From: CAJCJE01 sp035948315
Lineage (GTDB): Bacteria; Actinomycetota; Actinomycetes; Mycobacteriales; Pseudonocardiaceae
Length of the DNA stretch: 64,000 bases
Assembly (NCBI GenBank): GCA_035948315.1
Contig: DASZJG010000099.1
Span: forward strand, 62,001-126,000
Direction: 5' to 3'
Part shown: one piece after another, positions 1 through 8,700 of the stretch
Position numbering within the stretch: the stretch's first letter is position 1
Layout: the number at the start of each line of letters is the position of its first letter
Notes under the pieces: generated by a model
What the model saw: only the letters and a program-made list of their open reading frames with translations
Told to the model about the DNA's origin: nothing
The model's database searches: none
Made by a program: the position numbers and the translations under genes

Positions 1-350
1 TGGCAGGACGGCTCCCGTTCCGCGGCCCACTGGCCTGCTCGGCGGTAGGCGTCCAGAACGATCGCCGGGATACCCGACACCGTATCGGCCGTGCGGTACA
101 CCGCGCCGTTGTCGGGCGGCCGGGACGGCCCTGCGACAGGACCGGGTGGGGCCGCCAGATGCACGGGAAGCCCACCGTCCGCGCTCTCATGTGGACCGGG
201 ATGGTCGGCACGATCCGGAGCCGGAGTCGGCGGCGGAATCGCGGATCGGGCGACGTCGTAGGAATTCACCCCGTAGGCGGCGACGAGAACGCCGGCCAGC
301 AGCACCCTGCTGAACCTGGCCCCACGGGGGCGTTTTGTGTTGCCGGACAT
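1..350 (-). CDS. Lytic transglycosylase, N-terminal part (runs off window)
   Basis: The reading frame opens at an ATG whose complement is at 348-350, preceded by a clear AGGAGG. It stays open to the window edge (116 codons). The product starts MSGNTKRPRG, has a short hydrophobic segment near residues 13-30 that can act as signal or anchor, then a Pro-rich linker. It ends in GIPAIVLDAYRRAGQW followed by a Glu/Pro/Cys segment. That last stretch is the usual entry to the catalytic domain of actinobacterial secreted lytic murein transglycosylases, which cleave the glycan strands of peptidoglycan. The catalytic Glu and the rest of the domain lie outside the window, so function rests on this N-terminal signature only. 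Confidence 0.7.
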   Translation of the reverse strand, partial: MSGNTKRPRGARFSRVLLAGVLVAAYGVNSYDVARSAIPPPTPAPDRADHPGPHESADGGLPVHLAAPPGPVAGPSRPPDNGAVYRTADTVSGIPAIVLDAYRRAGQWAAEREPSC

Positions 351-389
351 GGCAAAATCCTCCTGTTGGCGCGGCACGGCGTCGCCCAC

Positions 390-420
390 GGTGTGCCCGG
401 CCCCACCGGCCGGGCACACC
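390..420 (-). promoter_or_regulatory. Perfect 13-bp hairpin in the transglycosylase 5' leader
   Basis: GGTGTGCCCGGCC (390-402) and GGCCGGGCACACC (408-420) pair perfectly around the 5-base loop ccacc. The hairpin lies about 40 bases upstream of the transglycosylase start, on its transcript. No U-tract follows. It could be an attenuator or an mRNA-stability element. I looked for the ydaO/c-di-AMP riboswitch common before actinobacterial cell-wall hydrolases and did not recognise its conserved core. Confidence 0.5.
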
Positions 421-712
421 GCCTCGCCGGCCGCGGGGAGGTCGGCGAGTTCTGGTCGACCGGCGACAATGCGCGGCCGTAGCTGAATTAGAGAAATTCG
501 GTATTGAATAAACCGGTGCGGCCGCAATATATCTGTCGATATCAGATTTATAGTGCGCTCGCCTGACGCGAAAAGTCCACGTAGCGGCGACTTATCAGAG
601 GGAGCGACCGCTTCATACGTTAGATGATCGCGAACGGTCCGAACGGGTGTCAACCGTACAGTCGAGTGATACCGTCCATTGAGACGAAAACCCAGGGTAA
701 TCGGGACGAACG
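421..712. other. Intergenic stretch with an AT-rich core, no gene seen
   Basis: About 290 bases between the hairpin upstream of the transglycosylase and the end of the MFS gene. Bases 482-560 are strikingly A/T-rich for this genome. They hold an imperfect dyad (ATCTG at 531-535, CAGAT at 543-547) and TATAAA on the minus strand (552-547). This is the likely promoter region of the leftward transglycosylase gene. The frames that stay open here have no codon bias or recognisable product. Confidence 0.4.
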
Positions 713-1885
713 CTACGTCCCCGTGAGTGTTCGAAGTCTGGCCATCGCGGCGGCCCCGACCAACGGGCCGATCGCCAGCAGTGGCACGGCAAGCCGCCAG
801 CCGACGAGGTCGGCGAGCACCGGCAGCGCCTGGATGGTGAGCACGCTGATCAGGAAGCCGATCGCCGTCTGGGCGGTCAGCGCGGTCCCGACGTACTCCT
901 GGTCGGCGACTTCGGTGAGGGCGGCGGAGAACTGCGCCGAGTCGGCGACGGCGGTGGCACCCCAGGCGGCCAGCACCACGATGAACAGCACGGGATTGTC
1001 GAACGCCAGCACCGAAAGCAGCCCGCAGCCGGCGCTGAGCAGCATGGCGACCGTGGCCACATAGGCGCGGCCTCGGCGGTCGGCCCAGTAGCCGGCGATC
1101 AGACAGCCGACCAACCCGCACAGGCCGGTAAGCACGAACGTGGCGACGCCGATGCCGGGCCTGCCGTGCACGGCGGAACTGGCAGCCAGGTAGGCAGGCA
1201 GCCAGGACCACAGGGCGTAGAGCTCCCACATGTGGCCGAAGTAGCCGATGTTGACAAGGCGCTGTCTCCGGTCGGCGAACATCCTTGCCACGTAACGGGG
1301 ATCGGGCACGCGTGTGGGTCTCATCGCAGGGCCCGATCGAACCGCCGACAGCGAGACGGCCGCGCCGAGCAGGGCCGACAGGCAGGCGGCCAGCAGGACG
1401 CCGCGCCACGGCAGCGTGGTCAGGCCGTTGATCAGTTGTGGCGCTGCTGAGCCGACGGCGAGCGCGCCGACGAGCAGGCCGAGCGCGAAGCCGCGGGAGT
1501 TCGGGAACCACGACACGACGATCTTCATGCCGGGCGGGTAGACGCCGGCGAGGCTGATGCCGGTGAGCAGCCGTAGCGCCAGCACCGTCCAGCCGTGGTG
1601 GGCGGCCAGCGCGAGCGCTGCCGTCGCGCCCGCGCCAAGCACCGCGCTGAGCGTGATCAGCACGTTCGGCCGGAGGCGGTCGGCGAGGTTGGCCAGCGCT
1701 GAAACGACCGCCCCCACAGCGAAGCCGACCTGCACGGTCGCGGTCAGCCAGACCGACTCCGTGCCGGTGAGTGTGAAGTCCTTACGCAGGGCCGGTGCGA
1801 CTGCCGAGGCGGAGAACCACAGCGCCAGCACCAGGATCTGAACGAGAGCGACCAATCCTAATTGGAGCCGAGGGCGATGGGCCAC
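713..1885 (-). CDS. MFS transporter (12 TM, CynX/NarK-like)
   Basis: A 390-residue polytopic membrane protein beginning at a GTG (complement at 1883-1885). Hydrophobic segments are spaced as in 12-TM major facilitator carriers. The first helix is rich in V/L/A (LVALVQILVLALWFSASAV), and a cytoplasmic loop after TM2 reads ANLADRLRPN, a weak form of the MFS loop motif. The stretch AGVYPPGMKIVVSWF resembles the cyanate/nitrate-type (CynX, NarK) branch, but the substrate cannot be read from sequence. It lies 69 bases downstream of an LLM oxidoreductase in the same direction. It is probably the last gene of a three-gene unit with the two LLM genes. No obvious Shine-Dalgarno precedes the GTG. Confidence 0.85.
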   Translation of the reverse strand: MAHRPRLQLGLVALVQILVLALWFSASAVAPALRKDFTLTGTESVWLTATVQVGFAVGAVVSALANLADRLRPNVLITLSAVLGAGATAALALAAHHGWTVLALRLLTGISLAGVYPPGMKIVVSWFPNSRGFALGLLVGALAVGSAAPQLINGLTTLPWRGVLLAACLSALLGAAVSLSAVRSGPAMRPTRVPDPRYVARMFADRRQRLVNIGYFGHMWELYALWSWLPAYLAASSAVHGRPGIGVATFVLTGLCGLVGCLIAGYWADRRGRAYVATVAMLLSAGCGLLSVLAFDNPVLFIVVLAAWGATAVADSAQFSAALTEVADQEYVGTALTAQTAIGFLISVLTIQALPVLADLVGWRLAVPLLAIGPLVGAAAMARLRTLTGT

Positions 1886-1954
1886 TCAGTCGACGGTAGT
1901 GGGCTACCTGCCACACTGGCGATCCGGCGGAGGAGTGACGCGCGTCGGCAACTG

Positions 1955-3118
1955 TCAGTTGCCGGATCCCTGCGCCAGCGCAGCGTCCACGATCGCGGCG
2001 GCGTCCGACACCTGCCGACCGGTGAACGCGGGACGCCCGCCATACGGATCGTTCTCGGTCCACAGGGATGTGGGTGCTGCGCTGCGTACCACCGGAATGA
2101 CCTCGGTGGCCAGGCGTTCCAGCATCTCCAGTTGACGTTCGTGGGGGAGCATCGTCGGCAGGCTGAACGACTGGAGATCGTGCCGGTACGCCTCGTGGAA
2201 GTACATGATCTTGTCGATGATCTGCTGCGGGCTGCCGACGAGTACCGGACCTTCGGCGATGGCGTGGTCGATGTCGCGGAAGGTCATCTCGTTGCCGGGT
2301 GTGTGATTGCCCGGCTTGTTGAAGAACTCGACGATCTTCTCGTACACCGGACCGAAGTTCTCCCTGGCTTCCCGTGTACTGTCCGCGAGGTAGAGGAACC
2401 CTGCTCCGGCACCGACGTAGGCGTGGCGGGGATCGTGGCCGTGCCGGGCGTACTCGGCGCGATAGTGGTCGATGAGCACCTGGTAGTTCGCGCGGGGCTG
2501 GATCGCGTTGGCGCTGAACAGCGGGTCGCCCCAGCGCGCGGCCAGGGCCGCCGACGTCTCGGTGGTCGCCGAGCCGTGCCAGACTCGCGGTGCGCCCGCG
2601 AACGGGCGTGGCAGCGTTGTCACGTCGGTCAGGGGTGGGCGGAACTCACCCTCCCAGGTGACCTTCTCCTCTCGCCACAGGCGGCGCAGCAGCGCGTATT
2701 TCTCGGCGAGCTGGTCCCATTGCAGACCGGGTTCGACGCCGAACATCGGCAGTTGCCGTGCCTCGTTGCCCTTGCCGATCACGAGTTCGGTCCGGCCCCT
2801 GGACAGCTGATCGATGGTCGCGTAGTCCTCGGCGACCCGGACAGGGTCCAGAATGGACAGTACGGTGACCCCGGTCTGGATGCGGATCCGGCTCGTCGTG
2901 GCCGCGATCGCGCCCAACAGCACGGTGACGCCGGCGGACAGGAACGCGCCCGCGTGGCGTTCGCCGAGCGCGACCGCGTCGAGGCCGAACTGTTCGGCGT
3001 AGCGGGCGGTGGTCAGTGTTTGCGCGTATCGCTCCGCTGGGCTGACCAGTCGCCCGGTGACCGGATTTTCCAGGTACGGCAGGATATCCAGAACTTGGAA
3101 TCTCACGGACGCCGACAC
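1955..3118 (-). CDS. LLM class flavin-dependent oxidoreductase
   Basis: This 387-residue protein has a luciferase-like TIM-barrel pattern. Diagnostic parts are YAEQFGLDAVALGERHAG near residues 40-57, the TSRIRIQTGVTVL strand, DPVRVAEDYATIDQLSRGR, and the later GSPQQIIDKI segment. Members of the family use reduced FMN or F420 for monooxygenation or hydride transfer on varied small molecules. The start is GTG (complement 3116-3118). The gene is 55 bases downstream of a second LLM gene, and an MFS carrier follows. The three genes probably form a transport-and-oxidation set controlled by the divergent LysR gene. Cofactor (FMN or F420) and substrate are not determinable here. Confidence 0.88.
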   Translation of the reverse strand: MSASVRFQVLDILPYLENPVTGRLVSPAERYAQTLTTARYAEQFGLDAVALGERHAGAFLSAGVTVLLGAIAATTSRIRIQTGVTVLSILDPVRVAEDYATIDQLSRGRTELVIGKGNEARQLPMFGVEPGLQWDQLAEKYALLRRLWREEKVTWEGEFRPPLTDVTTLPRPFAGAPRVWHGSATTETSAALAARWGDPLFSANAIQPRANYQVLIDHYRAEYARHGHDPRHAYVGAGAGFLYLADSTREARENFGPVYEKIVEFFNKPGNHTPGNEMTFRDIDHAIAEGPVLVGSPQQIIDKIMYFHEAYRHDLQSFSLPTMLPHERQLEMLERLATEVIPVVRSAAPTSLWTENDPYGGRPAFTGRQVSDAAAIVDAALAQGSGN

Positions 3119-3173
3119 TAGTCGCAGTTAGGTGAACATTCAACCATTCCCGGATGCTGGATCGTGGCACTGG

Positions 3174-4289
3174 TCAGTGACGCAGCCACTCCCGCGCGAG
3201 CAGTTCGTAGGAACGGACCCGGTCGGCGTGGTCGTGCGCGATGGTGGTGATGATCAGTTCGTCCGCGCCGGTCGCGTTCCGCAGCCGGGTCAGGCCGTTG
3301 GACACGGTCTCGGGCGAGCCGACGAACTGGGTTTCCAGCCGGTCGGCGACCAACGCCCGATCCTCCTCCGTCCACGGCAGCGCATCCGCCTCCTCCGGGG
3401 TGGGAAACGGGATCGCGCCCGCACCGCTGCGGATACTGCGCACCCATGCGCCATAACCCGCGGCCAGCCGACGCGCGGTGGCATCGTCCTGCGCCACCAC
3501 CACGTCGGCCGACACCGCGACATAGGGCGCGGCCAGTTCCGCGGACGACTCGAACGCGGCCCGGTATCCCTCGACCGCTTCCAGCACGGTGGCCGGGCTG
3601 ACGTGGTAGTTGGCGGCGAAACGCAGGCCGCGCCTGCCGGCGACGGTCGCGCTCTGACCGCCGCTGCTGCCCAGGATCCACACCTCGACCTGCGCGCCCT
3701 CACCCGGAATCACGTGCGCTGCCAGGCCATCCTCGCTGCGGTAGCTACCGCGCAGCAGCGCGAGAACGTCGTCGACCTGCTCGGCATAGTCCGGCGCCTC
3801 GGCATGTGGCTGTTGCAGCAGGGCACGGTTGAGTGCCAGGCGTGGCGACCGCAGCAGCCGATCGACCGGGAACCGAGCGGGAATGCGCAGTCCGTTGGCC
3901 GTCCAGCTGCCTTCCGAGGGTGCCGTGGCCGCGACGGTGACGGGCGGCTTGCCGCCGGAGCGGCCCAGCCCGAGATCGAGCCGGCCGGGGTGCAGCGCGT
4001 CCACCAAGCCGAATTCCTCGACGGTGGACAGTGCGGTCCGATGCCCCATCTGCACCGCGCCCGACCCGAGCCGAATAGTGCTGGTGGCCCCGGCGACCAG
4101 CGCGAGCAGCACCGCCGGTGACGTACCGGCGACGCCGGGATTCAGGTGGTGCTCGGCGAACCAATAGCGTCGGTAACCGAAAAGCTCGGTCTGCCGGGCC
4201 AAATCGATGCTGTTGCGCAGTGCACGTTCCGCGGTCTGGCCGGACGGCACCGGCACGAGATCCAACACGGACAGGGGGACACCGGCCAT
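3174..4289 (-). CDS. LLM class flavin-dependent oxidoreductase (MsnO8-like branch)
   Basis: A 371-residue luciferase-family protein from a different branch than its downstream neighbour. Family marks include RYWFAEHHLNPG (residues about 40-52), the VLLALVAGATSTIRLGSGAVQ strand region, EFGLVDALHPGRLDLGLGR, and VGSPETVSNGL near the C-terminus. MsnO8-type proteins are flavin monooxygenase-like enzymes of unknown substrate. The gene starts with ATG at 4289 and is divergent from a LysR-type gene 89 bases away, so regulation by that protein is likely. Both LLM genes read leftward with a 55-base gap, which suggests co-transcription. The two proteins are too dissimilar to be a recent duplication. Confidence 0.88.
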   Translation of the reverse strand: MAGVPLSVLDLVPVPSGQTAERALRNSIDLARQTELFGYRRYWFAEHHLNPGVAGTSPAVLLALVAGATSTIRLGSGAVQMGHRTALSTVEEFGLVDALHPGRLDLGLGRSGGKPPVTVAATAPSEGSWTANGLRIPARFPVDRLLRSPRLALNRALLQQPHAEAPDYAEQVDDVLALLRGSYRSEDGLAAHVIPGEGAQVEVWILGSSGGQSATVAGRRGLRFAANYHVSPATVLEAVEGYRAAFESSAELAAPYVAVSADVVVAQDDATARRLAAGYGAWVRSIRSGAGAIPFPTPEEADALPWTEEDRALVADRLETQFVGSPETVSNGLTRLRNATGADELIITTIAHDHADRVRSYELLAREWLRH

Positions 4290-4378
4290 GATCCGACCAT
4301 ACGGCTTTTCTCCGCCCGATCCGGAGCTTCCCGCGACATGAGACGGATCGGTCGGGCCTGCGGTGACACAATCGTGCC

Positions 4379-5293
4379 GTGATCAGTTCGCGTCAACTCG
4401 AGTACTTTCAGGCAGTGGCCCGCGAGTTGCACTTCACTCGGGCCGCGGAAGCGCTGCGGATCGCGCAACCGGCGCTGTCCCAGCAGATTCGCAAGTTGGA
4501 ACGCCAACTCGGCCTGACGCTGTTCGAGCGCGACAACCACCACGTCGAACTCACGCCGGCCGGGCTCGCCCTGCTGACGCACGCTGAACGAGTGCTGTCC
4601 GATCTGGACGCCGTCGAACAGGAGATGCTCGGCTGGGCGGGTGGCGTGCGAGGCCACGTTCGGCTGGGCGCCGCACGTGGCCTCCTGGCGCAACTGGCCC
4701 GCGCGCTGGCCACGTTCTGCCGGACCTACCCCGCCGTCGAGATCGAACTCCAGGAACTGAACACGGAGGAGATGCTCGCCGGTCTGCACGCGGGCCGGCT
4801 CGACCTGGTCACGTTGGGCGATACCCCCGACCTCGGCGACCCTCGACTGGTGGCGCACCCGCTCGGCGCGGAGCCGCTGGTACTGATCACCGGCCGGCCG
4901 AGCGCGTTCGCCGAGCGCGACAGCATCCCGGTCGCCGAGTTGGACGGGGTCGACCTGGTCGGCTATCCGGAGGGCTCGGCCGTCGGGCGGATCATCCTGG
5001 CCGCGCTCGCCGAGGCAGGCGCGCGGCCGAGGACACGGTTCGTCGGCCGCGAGTACAACACCGCCCGCGCCCTGGCGAATGTCGGGCTCGCGGCGGCGAT
5101 CATGCCCCGATCCGTCGCGCGGGCGCCCGGACCGGAGATCCATGTCGTGCGGTTGGCACCCGAACCGGTCTGGACGCCGTCGCTGGCCTGGTCGGCGAGC
5201 CGACGTCCCGCTCCAGCTCTGGCCACGCTCGTCGATTTCCTGCTCAACCAGGCGGAGTTCGGGGTGCTCGACGGTGATATCCCAAGCGACTGA
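4379..5293 (+). CDS. LysR-type transcriptional regulator
   Basis: A 304-residue LTTR starting with GTG. The N-terminal winged helix-turn-helix is textbook: RQLEYFQAVARELHFTRAAE, then ALRIAQPALSQQIRKLERQL, then LFERDNHHVELTPAG (residues about 4-60). The rest is the periplasmic-binding-protein-like effector domain. It is divergent from the LLM/LLM/MFS unit and co-directional with an alpha/beta-hydrolase 56 bases downstream. LTTRs normally activate the divergent operon in response to a pathway intermediate and repress themselves. The 89-bp gap to the LLM gene holds candidate half sites (CCGACC near 4294, GGTCGG further right), but no unambiguous T-N11-A box was fixed. Confidence 0.92.
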   Translation: MISSRQLEYFQAVARELHFTRAAEALRIAQPALSQQIRKLERQLGLTLFERDNHHVELTPAGLALLTHAERVLSDLDAVEQEMLGWAGGVRGHVRLGAARGLLAQLARALATFCRTYPAVEIELQELNTEEMLAGLHAGRLDLVTLGDTPDLGDPRLVAHPLGAEPLVLITGRPSAFAERDSIPVAELDGVDLVGYPEGSAVGRIILAALAEAGARPRTRFVGREYNTARALANVGLAAAIMPRSVARAPGPEIHVVRLAPEPVWTPSLAWSASRRPAPALATLVDFLLNQAEFGVLDGDIPSD

Positions 5294-5349
5294 CCATCAG
5301 GCCGATCATGTCTTGGACTTATCGCCGGGCGTCGACCACCGTTGACCTC

Positions 5350-6144
5350 ATGAACGAAATGATCCGGGTCCGGCTCACCGATCACGACACCGTCGTGACC
5401 CACCGCGGCACTGCCGGACCCGCCGTACTGCTGGTCCACGCCCTCGGCCTGGACCGGTTGATGTGGGAACCGGTCCTGGACCGGTTGGCGATCGGCCGTC
5501 GAGTGTTCGCCTACGACATCCGTGGCCACGGCACAGCCGTCGCGTCGCCGAGTCCGTACACGATGGCGGATACCGCGCGGGACCTGATCGGGGTGCTCGA
5601 CGCGCTCGGCATCGATCGTGCCCACGTCGTCGGCCTGTCCTTCGGCGGCGGGATCGCGCAGACCGCGGCCCTCGCCCATCCCGACCGGTTCGCCTCGCTC
5701 GCCCTGCTGGCCACCACCGATCACCCGTTCGACGCGTTCGAAGGCCGCGCCAAGGCCGCCGAGGCGGACGGCATGAGCGCTCAGGTCGCGCCGTCGCTGA
5801 CCCGCTGGTTCACCGCGAACGCGTTGGCGCAGAACGGTCCGAGCGTCCGGTACGCCCGGGACCAGGTGCGGCGCGGCACTGTCACCGACTGGGCCGCCGC
5901 ATGGCGCGCCTTCGCCGGACTTGACGTCCAGGGCCGGCTGACCGGGTTCGAGCCGCCGACGCTGGTCCTGGCCGGCGAAGCGGACGCATCGACCACTCCG
6001 GCGATCATGAGGGGTATCGCCGGACGCATTCCTCGGTCGATCTACCGCGAGTTGCCCGGCACACCGCACATGCAGTCCCTTGAGCGGCCCGATCTCGTGG
6101 CCGCTGCCCTGGACGACTTCCTGCCCGCGCGGGAGGTGACGTGA
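5350..6144 (+). CDS. Alpha/beta-hydrolase (3-oxoadipate enol-lactonase-like)
   Basis: A 264-residue alpha/beta-hydrolase. I chose the ATG at 5350 (MNEMIRV) because the fold begins there; the frame is open from 5308. The oxyanion region is LLVHALGLD, the nucleophile elbow GLSFGG places Ser at residue 97, and the catalytic His is in GTPHMQSLE near the C-terminus. AYDIRGHG follows the usual position of strand 4. The overall pattern resembles PcaD-type enol-lactonases, but similarity to general esterases is just as good. The stop overlaps the next start (TGATG), so it is translationally coupled to the quinone reductase gene. Confidence 0.85.
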   Translation: MNEMIRVRLTDHDTVVTHRGTAGPAVLLVHALGLDRLMWEPVLDRLAIGRRVFAYDIRGHGTAVASPSPYTMADTARDLIGVLDALGIDRAHVVGLSFGGGIAQTAALAHPDRFASLALLATTDHPFDAFEGRAKAAEADGMSAQVAPSLTRWFTANALAQNGPSVRYARDQVRRGTVTDWAAAWRAFAGLDVQGRLTGFEPPTLVLAGEADASTTPAIMRGIAGRIPRSIYRELPGTPHMQSLERPDLVAAALDDFLPAREVT

Positions 6145-7139
6145 TGCGAGCCGCCTGGTACGAGCGCACGGGCGCGGCCGAGGACGTGCTGGTGGTCGGC
6201 GAACTGCCGGATCCGGAGCCGGGCGTCGGGGAGGTGCGGGTCCGGATCCACGCGGCCGGGATCAATCCGGCCGATGTGAAACGCCGAGCCGGCGCGGGCG
6301 ACCGGGTCATGTCCGCCCCGCGAGTGGTGCCTGGCGACGACGGGGCCGGTGTCATCGACCGGGTCGGCCCTCGGGTTCCGGCGGTCCGCATCGGTCAGCG
6401 GGTCTGGGTGCACTCGGCGAACCACGGCCGCCCGTTCGGCACCTCGGCCGAGTTCGTCGTGGTGCCTGCCGAGCAGGCGATCGAGCTGCCTGCGAACACG
6501 ACGTTCGAGGCCGGGGCCGGTCTGGGCGTTCCGGCGCTGACCGCGCATCGCTGCCTGTTCGCGGACGGCCCGATCGCCGGACGGACCGTGCTGGTCACCG
6601 GAGGGGCGGGTGCGGTGGCGCACTACGCCATCGAGCTAGCCAAGCACGGCGGGGCGCGGGTGCTGGCCACGGCGAGCACGCCGGACAAACAGCGGGCCGC
6701 GCTGGCGGCGGGCGCCGACGCGGTGATCGACTACCGCAAGCCCGACGCGGCGGCGGAGATCCTGCGCGTCTCGCCCGGCGGCGTGGATCGGGTCGTCGAC
6801 GTGGCGTTCGGCGCCAACCTGGCGCTCACCTCGGCCGTGATCGCCCGCAACGGCACCATCGCCAGTTACGCCTCCGACGCCGTGCCCGAGCCCAGCCTGC
6901 CCTTCTATCCACTGATGCGGCGCGGTGTCACCCTCCGCACCGTGCTGGTCTTCGTCATGCCGGCGCCCGCGTTGCGGGCCGCCACCGACCATGTCACCCG
7001 CCTGCTGGCCGACCAGGTGCTCACCCACCCGATGGCCACCCGGTACGACCTCGCCGACATCGCGCAAGCCCATCACGCGGTGGAGCGCGGCGCGGCGATC
7101 GGCAAGGTCGTGCTGATCCCCCGCTTTGCATGTCGGTAA
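6144..7139 (+). CDS. Zinc-independent NAD(P)H:quinone oxidoreductase (MDR family)
   Basis: A 331-residue medium-chain dehydrogenase/reductase of the quinone reductase (QOR) group. The GroES-like N-terminal half contains GEVRVRIHAAGINPADVK and GDDGAGVIDRVG. The Rossmann half starts with TVLVTGGAGAVAHYAIELAK, a variant of the AXXGXXG nucleotide-binding motif. The catalytic zinc ligands of alcohol dehydrogenases are absent, as is normal for QOR. Of two adjacent starts (GTG 6141, ATG 6144), the ATG has the better spacing to GGAGG at 6132-6136. It is coupled to the upstream hydrolase. The likely role is NADPH-dependent reduction of quinones or enones produced by the neighbouring enzymes. Confidence 0.87.
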   Translation: MRAAWYERTGAAEDVLVVGELPDPEPGVGEVRVRIHAAGINPADVKRRAGAGDRVMSAPRVVPGDDGAGVIDRVGPRVPAVRIGQRVWVHSANHGRPFGTSAEFVVVPAEQAIELPANTTFEAGAGLGVPALTAHRCLFADGPIAGRTVLVTGGAGAVAHYAIELAKHGGARVLATASTPDKQRAALAAGADAVIDYRKPDAAAEILRVSPGGVDRVVDVAFGANLALTSAVIARNGTIASYASDAVPEPSLPFYPLMRRGVTLRTVLVFVMPAPALRAATDHVTRLLADQVLTHPMATRYDLADIAQAHHAVERGAAIGKVVLIPRFACR

Positions 7140-7151
7140 CCGTGGCTAATC
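7136..7151 (+). promoter_or_regulatory. Candidate GlnR box upstream of amt
   Basis: GTAAC-N6-TAATC resembles the actinobacterial GlnR a-site/b-site pattern (gTnAc-n6-GaAAc). It overlaps the stop codon of the preceding gene and lies about 95 bases upstream of the amt start. A GlnR site is expected for an amt-glnK operon. One half is imperfect and the second a/b pair was not found, so this is tentative. Confidence 0.3.
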
Positions 7152-7244
7152 TGCCCGCAATATTTCCCGTTGATAATTCCAGGACTCGATCGAGCGGGAG
7201 TGTTCGGGGGAGCCGCTTCTCCAGACATGGAGGATGCCTACGTC

Positions 7245-8678
7245 ATGTCACCTTATCCCAATTGGCTCAATGCCGGTGATAATTCCTGGCAGCTCGTCGC
7301 CGCGACGCTTGTCGGATTGATGAGCATTCCCGGCATCGCTGTCCTCTATGGCGGGATCGTCCAGCGAAAATGGGCGGTCAACACGATGTTGATGGCATTC
7401 AGTGCGTTCTCCCTGGTTCTCGTGGCATGGGTGTTATGGGTGTTCAAGATGGGTTTCGGTGACGCGCTGAAACTCGGTCCGGGAATCCTCGGCAGCATGA
7501 TAGGCAAGCCGGGGCCGATTCTTGATCACACCACCCAGGGTCAGGCGAGCATCCCGTTGTTGGACGGGTTGATGCCGAAATTCCGTTTTCCGCAGTCCAC
7601 ACTGGCCTATTTCCAGTTCGTGTTCGCGGGCATCACTCCGCTGTTGTTCCTGGGCAGCGTGATCGGTCGGATCAACTTCCGGGTCTGGCTGATCTTCGTG
7701 CCACTGTGGTCGACCTTCGCCTACGCGGTCAACGCGTTCCTGCTGTGGGGCGGCGGCTGGTGGGCCCAGCAGGGCGCACTGGACTACAGCGGTGGCTACG
7801 TCATCCACCTGGCGGCCGGCACGTCCGGCTTCGTGGCTGCGGCGGTGATCGGGCCACGGCTGGCCCGCGACCGGGCGCGCGCCGTCCCCAACAATCTGCC
7901 GATGGCCGCGGCCGGGGCCGGCATTCTCTGGCTCGGCTGGAACGGCTTCAACGGCGGCGACCCGTACTTCGCAGGCGCCGACGCGTCCACCGCCGTGCTC
8001 AACACCAACCTCGCCACGGCGGTCGCCCTGCTCACCTGGCTGCTGCTGGACCTGTTCGCCTCACCCCAGCGCAAAGCCACCTTCCTCGGCTCGATCAACG
8101 GCATGATCACCGGTCTGGTAGCGATCACTCCGGCGGCGGGCTTCGTCAACGGTTTCGGCGCGCTGCTCATCGGTCTGATCGCGTCGATCCTGGTCTGGCT
8201 GTCCTGGAACAAACTGGGCAAGGCCAAGCTGTTCAAGCGCGTGGACGACACCCTGGGCGTGTTCCACACCCACGGTGTCGCCGGGCTGGCCGGTGGCCTG
8301 CTGGTCGGCGTGTTCGCCGACCCGAAGGTGATCGAGTACCTGGGTGGCGGGTCCACCCCCGGTTTCTCGGCAGCGGGCGCGATCTACGGAAATCCCAAAC
8401 AGATCCTGATCCAGCTCGGCGCCGCGGCGACCGTGATCGTCTGGGACGCGCTGATCACGTTCCTGCTCCTGAAGTTCCTCGGCCTGTTCATGAAGTTGCG
8501 AATATCCGACGAAGCGCTGGAAACCGGTGACACCGCGGTACACGACGAAGAGGCGTACCCGGACGACACGCTGATCGCCGTCGGCAGCGGTCCACCCCGG
8601 GCCGCGCCACCGCCGGCCGGCGGCACGCGCACCAGTGATCCGGTGCTCGCGGCGGACGTCGACCCGCCGTCGGACTGA
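7245..8678 (+). CDS. amt: Ammonium transporter (Amt/MEP family)
   Basis: A 477-residue polytopic membrane protein of the Amt/Rh channel family, importing NH4+/NH3. The pore signature is intact: DYSGGYVIHLAAGTSG gives the first twin-His at residue 188 and the conserved Asp at 180, and VFHTHGVAG gives the second His at 343. GWNGFNGG and NTNLATA are further family marks. About 11 TM helices are followed by a hydrophilic Pro-rich tail (about residues 425-477), longer than in E. coli AmtB. I preferred the ATG at 7245 because GGAGG lies at 7229-7233; the frame is open from 7170 and an ATG at 7227 is an alternative. A P-II-like gene follows 69 bases downstream. Confidence 0.93.
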   Translation: MSPYPNWLNAGDNSWQLVAATLVGLMSIPGIAVLYGGIVQRKWAVNTMLMAFSAFSLVLVAWVLWVFKMGFGDALKLGPGILGSMIGKPGPILDHTTQGQASIPLLDGLMPKFRFPQSTLAYFQFVFAGITPLLFLGSVIGRINFRVWLIFVPLWSTFAYAVNAFLLWGGGWWAQQGALDYSGGYVIHLAAGTSGFVAAAVIGPRLARDRARAVPNNLPMAAAGAGILWLGWNGFNGGDPYFAGADASTAVLNTNLATAVALLTWLLLDLFASPQRKATFLGSINGMITGLVAITPAAGFVNGFGALLIGLIASILVWLSWNKLGKAKLFKRVDDTLGVFHTHGVAGLAGGLLVGVFADPKVIEYLGGGSTPGFSAAGAIYGNPKQILIQLGAAATVIVWDALITFLLLKFLGLFMKLRISDEALETGDTAVHDEEAYPDDTLIAVGSGPPRAAPPPAGGTRTSDPVLAADVDPPSD

Positions 8679-8700
8679 TCCTCGGACCATCCGCACCGAA

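Noticed and set aside
351..560. ydaO (c-di-AMP) riboswitch before the lytic transglycosylase
   Set aside because: The expected conserved core was not recognised; only a simple hairpin and an A/T-rich segment are present.
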